Translations under genes and position numbers: made by a program | The notes under the pieces: generated by a model | What the model was told of the DNA's origin: nothing | Seen by the model: only the letters and a program-made list of their open reading frames with translations | The model's database searches: none | In this document: piece after piece, positions 1 to 8,216 of the stretch | Numbering within the stretch: position 1 is the first letter of the stretch | How the letters are laid out: the number at the start of each line of letters is the position of its first letter | Assembly: GCA_035626515.1 (NCBI GenBank) | Contig: DASPNM010000003.1 | Coordinates: forward strand, 1-20,906 | Length of the DNA stretch: 20,906 nt | Source: DASPNM01 sp035626515 | GTDB taxonomy: Bacteria > Bacteroidota > Bacteroidia > Chitinophagales > Chitinophagaceae | Direction of reading: 5' to 3'

Positions 1-1488
1 GGGATTTGGGTAAACTTTTATGGCTGTTTGCACAAATTCTTTGGCAGTTACAGGATTTGTTTTCCGCAAAGCGCCTGGTGTGTAAGTGGCAATAAAGGCA
101 TGCTCAAACCCATCATTAAAGCAACTATCGTACGGCTCACAGCCGGTCGAAAGTGTCATATTGCCCAATCCTACAGTTCCCAAAACCTTTCCGCTGAAAA
201 TATGGCCTGAGGGGGTGGCCGCTACGTCGGAGATACCTGCATTTCCGGTTGTATTCCACCCCGTGAAACTATCCTGAGTAATGATAGATCCGCTTGTTGG
301 AGAAATCTCAAGAAAACCATAAGATTGCGAAACAACGGAAATAGAGTTTGAGGAGCCTCTGAAAATTTTGACGTCAATACCCCCGATGCTGTTATAATAA
401 TCGTTGTTGGGAATATTTACAGCCCAGGCAAGGGTGCCGGTGCTGCTGTGCCGGGCAAGAAAATTATGTTGGCCGGATAAGGTGATGTTTCCAATTACAC
501 TGCTGGTTCCCCAATATATTCCACCCCAAAATACATTGTTGGCATTGTCTATGAAAAGTGAACATCCCTGGTCGGCGCCACCTCCATTTCCATTGCCAAT
601 GGCAGTTCTTACCCATTCTGCTGTTCCGCTGCTGTTCAGCTTTGCAAGAAATGCACTGCGTTTGTTGGCACTAACCGTCAGACCGGACCCATTTCCGAAA
701 CTTACCGTGCCATAAAACCCCCCCGTAAAGTAGATATTGCCCGAAGCATCAGCGATCACTCTCCTGCCAAACAAATCGCGGCCATCGCCGTTACTTAAGC
801 CGCTTGAACCCGTCACGCCATTTGTATATTTTTTTTCCCAAAGCTTGGCTCCGGAATTATTGTACTTAACAAGATAAATATCTGTGATTTCTCCCATGGT
901 AGTTGCAATTCTATCCTGAATTGTTTTTCTGGTCATATGTCCTGTAACATACACACTCCCGCTTCCGTCCAGGGCAATTCCATATCCCTGGTCGCTGCCG
1001 TTCTTAGTACCTTCCTTTTTGGCCCAGACAAAATTGCCGCTGCCGTTCATTTTAGCAACGAATAAATCCTGCCATGAGGTGTTGGATGATCCGACGCTGG
1101 TAAGAGAAATATTATCGAACAGAACGTTGCCTTCAAACCAGCCGGTCAGGTAGATATTACCGTTATTGTCTGTAGTTATATTACCGATTGAACCTATTAC
1201 ACCAGTGCCCCCTCCGAGGGTTCTTGCCCATAACCAGTTATTTCCGGCATCCATTTTTGCCATGAAGCACTTGCTGGTAGTTCCTGCCGTTAATGTGGTG
1301 CTGCCAAAGGTCACAGAAGTATTATAAATTCTGCCTGAAAATATCAGGTTTCCCTGCTGATCAGGGGCAATATGATTGTAATCCACCCACGCATTTGGGC
1401 CGGGATTTACCTGCTGTATCAACGTGTATTGAGCTGAAGTGGCGATGCCAAACATTAATGCAAGGAAGGTGTTGACAATTTTTTTCAT
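1..1488 (-). CDS. Secreted SBBP beta-propeller protein with T9SS sorting signal (3' end outside window)
   Basis: The frame is open from ATG at 1488 down to base 1, giving 496 residues with no stop. The N-terminus (MKKIVNTFLALMFGIATSAQ) is a signal peptide with probable cleavage after TSA. The body is a chain of beta-propeller-like repeats of the SBBP type, seen as D-x-x-G-N-I/V-Y-x-T-G motifs near residues 106, 173 and 248 and a variant near 318, alternating with F-V/L-A-K-x-N/D-x-x-G strands. The last visible residues are IKVYPNP, the usual opening of the C-terminal T9SS type A sorting domain, so roughly 70-80 residues are probably missing. Inference: exported by Sec, then carried across the outer membrane by T9SS and either released or anchored on the surface. 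The substrate or adhesive role is unknown. It is divergent from the sensor kinase to its right. The upstream TAGCTTTA resembles the TAnnTTTG promoter element with one mismatch. Confidence 0.85.
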   Translation of the reverse strand, partial: MKKIVNTFLALMFGIATSAQYTLIQQVNPGPNAWVDYNHIAPDQQGNLIFSGRIYNTSVTFGSTTLTAGTTSKCFMAKMDAGNNWLWARTLGGGTGVIGSIGNITTDNNGNIYLTGWFEGNVLFDNISLTSVGSSNTSWQDLFVAKMNGSGNFVWAKKEGTKNGSDQGYGIALDGSGSVYVTGHMTRKTIQDRIATTMGEITDIYLVKYNNSGAKLWEKKYTNGVTGSSGLSNGDGRDLFGRRVIADASGNIYFTGGFYGTVSFGNGSGLTVSANKRSAFLAKLNSSGTAEWVRTAIGNGNGGGADQGCSLFIDNANNVFWGGIYWGTSSVIGNITLSGQHNFLARHSSTGTLAWAVNIPNNDYYNSIGGIDVKIFRGSSNSISVVSQSYGFLEISPTSGSIITQDSFTGWNTTGNAGISDVAATPSGHIFSGKVLGTVGLGNMTLSTGCEPYDSCFNDGFEHAFIATYTPGALRKTNPVTAKEFVQTAIKVYPNP

Positions 1489-1701
1489 AACAGTTGGTTT
1501 AAAGATTTGAAATTGGAAATAAAGCTATCCGGTGAAACTGTTATTTAAAATAACCTCTAAACAATTGGAGGCATTTATTTAATAAGTGGCAGCCAGGTGA
1601 CGATAATAGGCAGGCTGGACTACTTCCGATTAGTTTCTTCGATCTGTACTTTCGGAATCAGCTCGTTTCGATCTGCGCGGCAAATGATCGCGAGAGAAAC
1701 T

Positions 1702-1735
1702 GCGCCGGCACTCCAGCGATGTGCCGGCGCCGGCA
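1702..1735. repeat. GC-rich nested palindrome / hairpin
   Basis: GCGCCGGCA (1702-1710) and TGCCGGCGC (1722-1730) are perfect 9-bp inverted arms around an 11-nt loop. The right arm also begins a separate perfect 14-bp palindrome, TGCCGGCGCCGGCA (1722-1735), so two alternative foldings are possible. No T-tract follows on either strand, so it does not look like an intrinsic terminator. It could be a REP-like element or a protein-binding site; nothing in the sequence decides between them. Confidence 0.55.
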
Positions 1736-1794
1736 TGGCTGGGGCTCGGCTTAAGTTTGTTTTCACACTAAATAATCAAAGGAAGAGAGGTTCT

Positions 1795-1862
1795 TTCCGG
1801 CCGGTTGTGCATGAATCGCGGCCATTTGTTTGCAAAATCATCCAGTTAATAACCGGCCGGAA
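1795..1862. repeat. 12-bp inverted repeat pair TTCCGGCCGGTT / AACCGGCCGGAA
   Basis: TTCCGGCCGGTT at 1795-1806 is the exact reverse complement of AACCGGCCGGAA at 1851-1862, separated by 44 bp. Each arm contains the self-complementary core CCGGCCGG, so each could also be an independent dyad site. The pair lies about 75-140 bp upstream of the sensor kinase start. That position is compatible with an operator or looping site, but function is unproven. Confidence 0.5.
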
Positions 1863-1937
1863 TATTTCCGTTCATTCATCCTAATTTGATATCTTACTTT
1901 ACGGTTTTGATAGCGATAAGATCCAGGGTTCCTGGCT

Positions 1938-4658
1938 TTGATATCCGCTGATCGTTTAATAAAACTTTTTGCTGTGAGAAAGGTAATAACGACATTTTAT
2001 TGGCTATTGTTTTTATGTGGAAGCACCAAAATTTCTTTGGGACAAAGCCAGTCGGCCGGAGAGGCAGATAACCAGGTGGACTCTTTGCTTCGCATTCTTA
2101 CAACAGTGAAAGAGGATTCAGGTAAAGTGAATACTTTAAACGCTTTGAGTGAACGGCTTTGGCGAACAGGGAAATTTGCTGATTCCAGGAAATATGCCGA
2201 TTCTGCGTTAACTCTTGCCCAAAAATTAAATTTTAGGAAAGGGATTGCTGCTTCTTTTGGCAACATCGGAACTATTTATAAAAATCTGCACAATTATCCT
2301 GAAGCTCTGAAACATCTGCTGATTACACTTAAAATAAGTGAAGAGATCGGGTATAAAAAAGGGATGGCTGCTTCTTACGGAAACATTGGAAATATTTATA
2401 GCGCCAAGGGGGATTATCTGGAAGCTCTCAAAAATCATTTGGCTTCGCTGAAAATATTTGAAGAAATCGGGGATAAATTGGGAATTGCCAGATCTTACGC
2501 GAACATTGGAAATATTTATATTGACAAGGGCGATTATCCAGAAGCCCTGAGAAATCATTTAGCCTCCCTGAAAATACAGGAAGAGATCGGAAATAAACAG
2601 GGAATTTCAATTTGTTATAATAACATCGGAATTGTATACTTTGAACAAAGTATTTATGGCGAAGCCCTGAAAAATTATTTGGCTTCCCTGAAAATAGATG
2701 AAGAAATCGGGAATAAATCGGGGGTTGCTACAACTTATGGTAACATTGGAAATGTTTATCTCATCAAGGGCGATTATACCGAAGCTTTGAAAAATTATTT
2801 TACATCCTTAAAAATAAAAGAAGAGATTAGGGATAAATTGGGTATTGCTACTACTTACGGCAACATCGGAATTGTTTTTGACAAGCAGGGGAACCATGCC
2901 GAAGCCCTGAAAAATCATTTAGCTTCCCTGAAAATATTCGAAGAAGTCGGGAATAAGAGAGCAATTGTTGGTTCTTACGCCAATATCGGACTTAATTATT
3001 GGGATCAGGGGAATTATCCCGAAGCTCTAAAAAATCATTTGGCTTCACTAAAAGTATCCGAAGAAATCGGGTACAAAAAAGGAATCGCTGTTTCTTATTT
3101 TAATATTGGACTGATTTATGGTGAGCGGGGCAATTATCCAGACGCCCTGAAAAACTTTATGGGTTCACTGAAAATATATAAAGAAATCGGAGAGACCTGG
3201 GGAATCGCTGCTTCTTATATTGAACTTGGCTCTATTAACATTAAGCTGAACAAGCCCGCCGAAGCAAAGAAATACCTGGATGATGCTTTATTAACGTCAA
3301 AAAAAATGGGAAGTAAAGACCTGGTGAAGGATACGTATAATGTCCTGGCAAAATTAGACAGCTCTATAGGAAATTATTCATCAGCCCTGGAAAATTACAA
3401 ACGGTATACTTTTTATAAAGACAGTCTGCTCAATGAAAGCAACAACAGGGAAATTGCTCAAATGAAGGAGCAGTATGAAGCCGAGAAAAAAGAGAAAGAA
3501 ATAGTTCAACTGCAGGCTGAAAGAGAGAAGCTGGAGAACGAAAAAAAATTGACCTTTTTGGTCTTAAAATCCAAGGAAGATTCATTGGCTCTTTCTCAAA
3601 CCGAAAAAGAAAAGCTTAGGCTGGAAAAAGAGAGAACAGACGCCCTGAATCTGTACAATCAACAGCAATTGGCGCTTCTGGCTAAGGAAAAGAAACTGCA
3701 GGAGTTGCAAATTGAGAAAGGCGAAGCTGAAGTACTTGTTCAAAAGGCGGAAACAGAAAAAAAGCATTCGGACTACCTGGCTCAGAAGGCGGTAGCAGAA
3801 AAAAAACAGGATGAGCTAATCGTACTGAATAAGGAAAAAGCTATACAATCCCTGGAGCTGAAAAAACAAAAGCAGGCAAGAAATTATCTTGTCGGGGGCT
3901 CCGTATTATTAGCACTGCTTTCGTTTCTTGTGTTCCGTAATTTCAAAAACGAGCGAAAGCTCAATAAACTTTATAAAGTTTCGGCAGAAAAGCAGATGGC
4001 GGAGCTGCAGTTGCAGAGCCTGAGGGCTCAACTCAATCCTCATTTTATGTTCAATTCGCTGAACGCGATCCAGGAGCTCATCGTCATGGAAGAAAATGAG
4101 AAATCTCAATCCTATCTGGAGCATTTTGCACGATTGCTGCGCATGTTGCTCGACAATGCCAGCCAGCCCTTTGTTCCCCTGCAGAAAGAAATCAATTTTT
4201 TAGAACTTTATCTTTCCCTGGAGAGCCTTCGCATTCCGGATATTCAGTATTCAATAGAAGTGGATCCGCAGCTGAAGCACGAAAACATCAGAATTCCCAA
4301 TATGATGCTTCAACCTTATATAGAAAATGCCTTGTGGCATGGGCTGCAGCACAAGAAAGGAGAAAAGAAATTGCGACTGAATATCACCAGGCAAAACGGC
4401 TCGGTGCAATATGAGATACGGGATAACGGCGTGGGAAGAAAAAAAGCAGAGGAGCTGAAAAGCCTTTACCGAAAAGAACACCGTTCAAAAGGAATGGAGT
4501 TATTGTCGCATCGGTTACACCTGTTATCACGCGAATATGGACAGGACATCCTCACAAAAGTGACGGACCTTGCTGAAAACGGAGATGCTGCCGGAACCCT
4601 TGTCGAGATCACTGTTCCCTATTCTGTATCTGATGAGACTAAAAAAATATCCGCATGA
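1938..4658 (+). CDS. TPR-containing LytS-type sensor histidine kinase
   Basis: The protein is membrane-bound and should autophosphorylate and pass phosphate to the LytTR regulator encoded immediately downstream. Domain order (from the TTG at 1938): signal sequence about 13-36; eleven 40-residue tetratricopeptide repeats at 62-501; charged coiled coil about 505-645; one membrane helix about 648-667; then a His_kinase domain with the phosphoacceptor in LNPHFMFNSLN (His702) and an ATPase domain with an N box (ENALWHG, Asn797) and a G box (RDNGVG). The topology implies that TPRs and coiled coil lie in the periplasm and the kinase in the cytoplasm. No in-frame ATG is available near the start. TTG 1938 is the first start in the frame, but GTG 1974 gives a tidier signal peptide (RKVITTFYWLLFLCG) and may be the true start. 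The stop overlaps the regulator's ATG by 4 bp, indicating translational coupling. The stimulus is unknown. Confidence 0.9.
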   Translation: MISADRLIKLFAVRKVITTFYWLLFLCGSTKISLGQSQSAGEADNQVDSLLRILTTVKEDSGKVNTLNALSERLWRTGKFADSRKYADSALTLAQKLNFRKGIAASFGNIGTIYKNLHNYPEALKHLLITLKISEEIGYKKGMAASYGNIGNIYSAKGDYLEALKNHLASLKIFEEIGDKLGIARSYANIGNIYIDKGDYPEALRNHLASLKIQEEIGNKQGISICYNNIGIVYFEQSIYGEALKNYLASLKIDEEIGNKSGVATTYGNIGNVYLIKGDYTEALKNYFTSLKIKEEIRDKLGIATTYGNIGIVFDKQGNHAEALKNHLASLKIFEEVGNKRAIVGSYANIGLNYWDQGNYPEALKNHLASLKVSEEIGYKKGIAVSYFNIGLIYGERGNYPDALKNFMGSLKIYKEIGETWGIAASYIELGSINIKLNKPAEAKKYLDDALLTSKKMGSKDLVKDTYNVLAKLDSSIGNYSSALENYKRYTFYKDSLLNESNNREIAQMKEQYEAEKKEKEIVQLQAEREKLENEKKLTFLVLKSKEDSLALSQTEKEKLRLEKERTDALNLYNQQQLALLAKEKKLQELQIEKGEAEVLVQKAETEKKHSDYLAQKAVAEKKQDELIVLNKEKAIQSLELKKQKQARNYLVGGSVLLALLSFLVFRNFKNERKLNKLYKVSAEKQMAELQLQSLRAQLNPHFMFNSLNAIQELIVMEENEKSQSYLEHFARLLRMLLDNASQPFVPLQKEINFLELYLSLESLRIPDIQYSIEVDPQLKHENIRIPNMMLQPYIENALWHGLQHKKGEKKLRLNITRQNGSVQYEIRDNGVGRKKAEELKSLYRKEHRSKGMELLSHRLHLLSREYGQDILTKVTDLAENGDAAGTLVEITVPYSVSDETKKISA
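2121..3440 (+). repeat. Eleven in-phase 120-bp tandem repeats encoding TPRs
   Basis: Unit boundaries fall at 2121, 2241, 2361 and so on to 3321, with no insertion or deletion in 1,320 bp. Units 2-9 (2241-3200) are closely similar in DNA as well as protein: a run such as GAAGCCCTGAAAAATCATTT recurs with few changes. The consensus is GIAxSYxNIGxIYxxxGxYPEALKNxLxSLKIxEEIGxK. Units 1, 10 and 11 are more diverged and probably cap the array. Similarity at DNA level suggests recent duplication or homogenisation, so repeat number may differ among strains. Confidence 0.9.
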
Positions 4659-5419
4659 TACGAACCATCATCATTGATGATGAGCCTTCCGCGATAAATG
4701 TTTTATCCACCCTGCTGAAAAAAAAATGCCGGGAAGATGTGGAGGTCGTAGCCACTAGTTCTTCTCCACTTGCGGGAAAATCGTTGATCGAGCAGATGAA
4801 GCCCGACCTTGTTTTTCTCGATATTGAAATGCCCGGCATGACAGGTGTTGACCTGGTTCGCAGTTTCAACAAACACGATTTCCGCGTTGTATTTGTCACC
4901 GCTCATGATGATTATGCGGTTGAGGCTTTTCAGCTTAGCGCGGTGAATTATTTGCTGAAACCGGTTGGGCCCGAAAGTGTGATGAAGACCATAGAAAAAA
5001 TAAGAGATGATATTCGGAGGAATCAAAACATGGCAGAGCCTTTGAAGAAACTTGAAAAATTACTTAGCCTGCATGCAAAAGACAATGAAAATAAGATTGG
5101 CATTGCCATGTCCGACAAAATAATCTTCATCAACGTTGCCGAAATTATTTACTGCGAGGCTCACGGAGCTTACACAAATGTTTACCTCGACAATGGGAAG
5201 AAAATGATGGCATCCAAACCACTCGGTGATTTTGAGATGATGTTATCCAGCCACCGGTTTTTTCGCATTCATCATTCTTACCTGATCAATCTGAGCCGCA
5301 TCAAAGAATTCCAGCGGCATGACGGCGGCTATGTGACTATGGAGAACAACAAGCAACTCGAGGTTTCGCGAAGAAAGCGACAGGAATTCCTGGGAGCCAT
5401 CCAGGGATTTGTGATATGA
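4655..5419 (+). CDS. LytTR-family DNA-binding response regulator
   Basis: This 254-residue cytoplasmic transcription regulator is the presumed partner of the upstream kinase. The receiver domain (1-120) has the acidic pair Asp8-Asp9, phosphoacceptor Asp56 in VFLDIEMPG, Thr82 and Lys102 in YLLKPV, so all conserved phosphotransfer residues are present. A linker (120-145) leads to a LytTR DNA-binding domain (about 145-250) with the typical stretches IIYCEAHGAYTNVYL and FFRIHHSYLINLSRI. LytTR proteins usually bind pairs of short direct repeats; the repeated TTTGATATC upstream of the kinase gene is a possible but unproven autoregulatory site. The ATG lies inside the kinase stop (ATGA). The gene converges on guaB with 38 bp between stop codons. 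The regulon cannot be read from this window. Confidence 0.93.
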   Translation: MIRTIIIDDEPSAINVLSTLLKKKCREDVEVVATSSSPLAGKSLIEQMKPDLVFLDIEMPGMTGVDLVRSFNKHDFRVVFVTAHDDYAVEAFQLSAVNYLLKPVGPESVMKTIEKIRDDIRRNQNMAEPLKKLEKLLSLHAKDNENKIGIAMSDKIIFINVAEIIYCEAHGAYTNVYLDNGKKMMASKPLGDFEMMLSSHRFFRIHHSYLINLSRIKEFQRHDGGYVTMENNKQLEVSRRKRQEFLGAIQGFVI

Positions 5420-5448
5420 TTACTTTCCTCGCCTAACGCCTGGCCCCT

Positions 5449-5469
5449 GACTCGCGACTACCGACTGTA
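5449..5469. repeat. GACT heptamer array at guaB 3' end
   Basis: Three contiguous heptamers, GACTCGC, GACTACC and GACTGTA, span the stop codon of guaB. On the minus strand the TAG stop lies inside the unit GGTAGTC, exactly as in dprA at 7023-7029. This is the shortest of three related arrays in the window. It occupies much of the gap between the convergent regulator and guaB genes. Confidence 0.6.
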
Positions 5470-6960
5470 ATTCGGAGCTTCCCTCGTGATCTCCACATCG
5501 TGTGCGTGGCTTTCCTTCATGCCCGCGTTGGTGATCTTGATGAATGTTGCCTGCTGCAGCTCGGAAATATTTTTCGCCCCGCAATATCCCATCCCCGCCC
5601 TCAGTCCGCCGGTGAACTGATAGACAATCTCGCGGACGTAACCCTTGTACGCGACCCGGCCTTCGATGCCTTCGGGAACGAATTTTTTCACATCCTCCTC
5701 CACGTCCTGGAAATAGCGGTCGCTGCTGCCCGTGGCCATCGCACCGAGTGAACCCATGCCGCGGTATTCTTTGAACTTCCTTCCTTCATATATGATCGTC
5801 TCTCCGGGACTTTCTTCCGTTCCCGCGAAAATGCTGCCCATCATCACGCAGTTCGCGCCTGCGGCCAGGGCCTTCACCATATCACCTGTGTAACGGATGC
5901 CTCCGTCGGCGATCAGCGGAACGTTCATTCCCTTCAGCGCCGCCGCTGCTTCCATAACGGCCGTAAGCTGCGGCACGCCCGCGCCCGCGACAATCCGTGT
6001 GGTGCAGATGGAACCGGGTCCGATTCCCACTTTTATCGCGTCGGCACCCGCTTCGGCCAGCGCCCTCGCCGCGGCACCGGTACCCACGTTGCCCGCGATC
6101 ACATTCATCTTCGGATATTCTTTTTTCACCTGCTTCAGCGCAGTAATCACTCCTTTGCTGTGGCCATGAGCGCTGTCCAGGGCGACCACATCCACGCCCA
6201 CCTGCTGCAGGGCGTATACCCGGTCCATCAGGTCGCGCGTAATGCCTACCCCTGCGCCTACCAGCAGGCGGCCGTAGCCGTCTTTCACCGCGTTCGGGTA
6301 GCTCTTCAGCTTCAGTATGTCACTGTATGTGAATAGCCCGGTGAGACGGCCTTTTTTATCCACGATGGGAAGCTTTTCGACCTTGGTGCGTTTGAAAAAC
6401 TCCTCCGCTTTTTTCAGGTCCGTACCGTCCGGCGCCGTAAACAGGTTTTCTTTCGTCATCACCTCGCTTACCTTCCGCTTCGGATCATTTTCAAAACGTA
6501 GGTCGCGGTTCGTCAGAATCCCAACCAGCTTTCGGTTCTTGTCCACGATGGGAATGCCCCCGATCCGGTTCTCACGCATCAGCTTCAGCGCGTCTCCGAT
6601 CGTGGCATTCGCAAGCAGCGTGATCGGATCAATAATGAGCCCGCTCTCGCTTCGCTTTACCTTGCGCACCTGTGCTGCCTGATCTTCTACGGTCATGTTT
6701 TTGTGTAATATTCCCAACCCGCCTTCCCGCGCAAGCGCAATGGCGAGCGTCGCCTCGGTGACGGTATCCATCGCGGCGGACAGCAGCGGAATATTAAGGC
6801 CAATTTGTTGAGTGAGCCGCGTAGTTATGTCCACGTCGCGGGGCAATACCTGGCTGTAGCCGGGCATCAGCAAAACGTCGTCGAAGGTCAATCCTTCACC
6901 ATAAAACTTAGCGGAAGCAGCAGCCGAAACAGGCTTGCGAGAGGTGGGGTTTCGTGCCAT
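5458..6960 (-). CDS. guaB: Inosine-5'-monophosphate dehydrogenase
   Basis: Oxidises IMP to XMP with NAD+, the committed step of guanine nucleotide synthesis, in the cytoplasm. The 500 residues match the usual bacterial length. The TIM-barrel start GLTFDDVLLMPGYSQVLP lies near residue 23. Two CBS domains follow (about 112-218; IGGIPIVDKNRKLVGILTNR and VEKLPIVDKKGRLTGLFTYS). The catalytic loop GPGSICTTR has nucleophile Cys319, followed by DGGIRYTGD and the flap EGIEGRVAYKG with the catalytic Arg-Tyr pair. ATG 6960 is preferred to a TTG two codons upstream because the family start fits and because TACCTTTG lies just before it. The C-terminus ends in a short heptamer repeat that supplies the stop. 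It is downstream of dprA on the same strand with a 64-bp gap, but has its own promoter element. Confidence 0.97.
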   Translation of the reverse strand: MARNPTSRKPVSAAASAKFYGEGLTFDDVLLMPGYSQVLPRDVDITTRLTQQIGLNIPLLSAAMDTVTEATLAIALAREGGLGILHKNMTVEDQAAQVRKVKRSESGLIIDPITLLANATIGDALKLMRENRIGGIPIVDKNRKLVGILTNRDLRFENDPKRKVSEVMTKENLFTAPDGTDLKKAEEFFKRTKVEKLPIVDKKGRLTGLFTYSDILKLKSYPNAVKDGYGRLLVGAGVGITRDLMDRVYALQQVGVDVVALDSAHGHSKGVITALKQVKKEYPKMNVIAGNVGTGAAARALAEAGADAIKVGIGPGSICTTRIVAGAGVPQLTAVMEAAAALKGMNVPLIADGGIRYTGDMVKALAAGANCVMMGSIFAGTEESPGETIIYEGRKFKEYRGMGSLGAMATGSSDRYFQDVEEDVKKFVPEGIEGRVAYKGYVREIVYQFTGGLRAGMGYCGAKNISELQQATFIKITNAGMKESHAHDVEITREAPNYSR

Positions 6961-6963
6961 GGG

Positions 6964-6971
6964 CAAAGGTA
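6964..6971 (-). promoter_or_regulatory. Bacteroidota -7 promoter element (TACCTTTG) of guaB
   Basis: On the minus strand TACCTTTG matches the Bacteroidota sigma-ABfr -7 consensus TAnnTTTG exactly. It is followed by only CCC before the guaB ATG. Transcription usually begins a few bases after this element, which places the predicted start at or next to the A of ATG. No clear TTTG is present at the -33 position, where the sequence reads TCTGACA. Confidence 0.5.
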
Positions 6972-6977
6972 CTGGAA

Positions 6978-7043
6978 AAGTCGGAAGTCTGATGTCAGAA
7001 GATTCCCCGACTCTTGACTATCGACTACCGACGCACGACTCCC
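6978..7043. repeat. AGTC/GACT heptamer array between dprA and guaB
   Basis: Left part, 7-bp phase: AAGTCGG, AAGTCTG, ATGTCAG, AAGATTC (6978-7005). Right part, inverted sense: GACTCTT, GACTATC, GACTACC, GACGCAC, GACTCCC (7009-7043). The right part runs into the dprA coding sequence: it encodes the last residues (GVVRR) and the TAG stop, which sits in the unit GGTAGTC. The two halves can pair (AGTCGG with CCGACT). The array also fills the upstream region of the guaB promoter. Confidence 0.65.
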
Positions 7044-8149
7044 GCCTCGGCCAGCTCAAACATATTTCCCGGACCGCCACGGATCCATCCCTGCAGCTCC
7101 AGCTGCAGGATGGCGGCGGCGCCGGCGCTGTGGGATAGTCCGCTGCGCGCCATCAGCTCGTCCACGTGCAGGGGTTGGAATTCGCGCAACGCTGACACGA
7201 CCGCTTCTTCTTCATTCGTAAGCTCAAACAATTCCCGCTGCGGGATTGCAGGGCGCGGCGCCTTTCCCTTCCATCCCATGGTTTCGAGCAGCTGCTCTGC
7301 CCCCGTCAACAGGATCGCTTTGTTGGTTCGAATGAGCTCGTTACAACCGCCGCTTTTAGGGTCGTCGACGCGACCGGGCACTGCAAACACATCGCGGTTA
7401 TATCCGTTTGCCAGTTCGGCCGTAATCATGCTCCCGCCGCGGATCCCCGTTTCCACGATGATCGTGGCATCCGCCATGCCCGCCACGATCCGGTTGCGCA
7501 GGGGAAAATTGTGCTTGTCTGGTTTCGTACCGCTCAGAAACTGGGTCACCAGGCCACCTCCTTCCTGCAACATCTGTTTCGCCAGACCGCGGTGTTGGTG
7601 TGGATAGATCGTTTGCAGCCCGTGCGCCACGATACCAACGGTCGGAATCCCATTGCGAAGGGCCGACTGGTGCGCGAGAAAATCAATACCGAATGCGAGG
7701 CCGCTTACTACGAGAATTTGCTGACCGGTGAGCTTACCGATCAAATCCTGCACCCGGTTTTTTCCGTAGTCAGTGTAATTTCTTGTGCCCACTACGGAGA
7801 TCACCCGGGGGGCATTTAGGTTCACCTCACCTTTGCAAAAAAGAACTGTGGGCGGATCATAGCAATGCAGCAACCGCCTCGGGTAATCAGGATGTGTAAG
7901 GGGAAGTGCCCGAATGCCGTGTTTTTCGAGGAAGCGTAATTCCTGTTCGGCGCGACTGAAATCTCTAAACGCTTTGATCTGCCCGGCACGTACCGTACCA
8001 ATGCCGTCGATTTTTTCGAGCCGGGCGGTCGGCAAACGGAAGATCTCCTCGGCGGCGAAATGCTCCAGCAAAATCTTCGCGTGCACCGCGCCGATTTCAG
8101 GCACCATCGTCAGCGCAAGCTGGTAAAGCAGTTCGGGAACGGCGCTCAC
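7025..8149 (-). CDS. dprA: DNA-processing protein DprA (Smf)
   Basis: Binds incoming single-stranded DNA and loads RecA during natural transformation, in the cytoplasm. The 374 residues contain an N-terminal helical/HhH region (1-70, KIDGIGTVRAGQIKAF). A Rossmann-like DprA domain (about 75-290) shows VVGTRNYTDYG, VSGLAFGIDFLAHQSAL, FPLRNRIVAG, GGSMITAELA and VFAVPGR. A C-terminal winged-helix domain (about 300-370, ELMARSGLSHSAGAAAILQLELQGWIRG) completes it. The start is GTG at 8149; no ATG lies upstream close by, and the next Met is residue 15, inside the conserved helix. The last codons and stop come from a GACT heptamer repeat. No other competence gene is visible in the window, so active transformation cannot be claimed. 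Confidence 0.95.
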   Translation of the reverse strand: MSAVPELLYQLALTMVPEIGAVHAKILLEHFAAEEIFRLPTARLEKIDGIGTVRAGQIKAFRDFSRAEQELRFLEKHGIRALPLTHPDYPRRLLHCYDPPTVLFCKGEVNLNAPRVISVVGTRNYTDYGKNRVQDLIGKLTGQQILVVSGLAFGIDFLAHQSALRNGIPTVGIVAHGLQTIYPHQHRGLAKQMLQEGGGLVTQFLSGTKPDKHNFPLRNRIVAGMADATIIVETGIRGGSMITAELANGYNRDVFAVPGRVDDPKSGGCNELIRTNKAILLTGAEQLLETMGWKGKAPRPAIPQRELFELTNEEEAVVSALREFQPLHVDELMARSGLSHSAGAAAILQLELQGWIRGGPGNMFELAEAGVVRR

Positions 8150-8216
8150 CGCGCCAATATAAACCAGGAAGCTTTCCGCGCGGCGGCAAAATCCGCGGCA
8201 GTCGGCGTTTTATTTC

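Larger units (their letters stand above)
1489..1937. other. Non-coding intergenic region between divergent genes
   Basis: This 449-bp stretch separates the start of the propeller gene from that of the sensor kinase. The only ORF of any length (1597-1884, plus) reads as low-complexity, family-free protein and is not supported. The region holds a short inverted repeat, GTTATTT-A-AAATAAC (1540-1554), near the propeller gene promoter; a direct repeat TTCGATCTG (1638-1646 and 1667-1675); a GC-rich hairpin (1702-1735); a 12-bp inverted repeat (1795-1862); a direct repeat TTTGATATC (1885-1893 and 1937-1945); and a small hairpin CCAGG-GTT-CCTGG (1923-1935) just before the first possible kinase start codon. 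It must carry promoters for both flanking genes, but I could not identify convincing ones. Confidence 0.6.

Noticed and set aside
1597..1884. 95-codon plus-strand frame in the intergenic region
   Set aside because: Spans the GC-rich palindromes and has no family resemblance or upstream signals; better explained as non-coding DNA.
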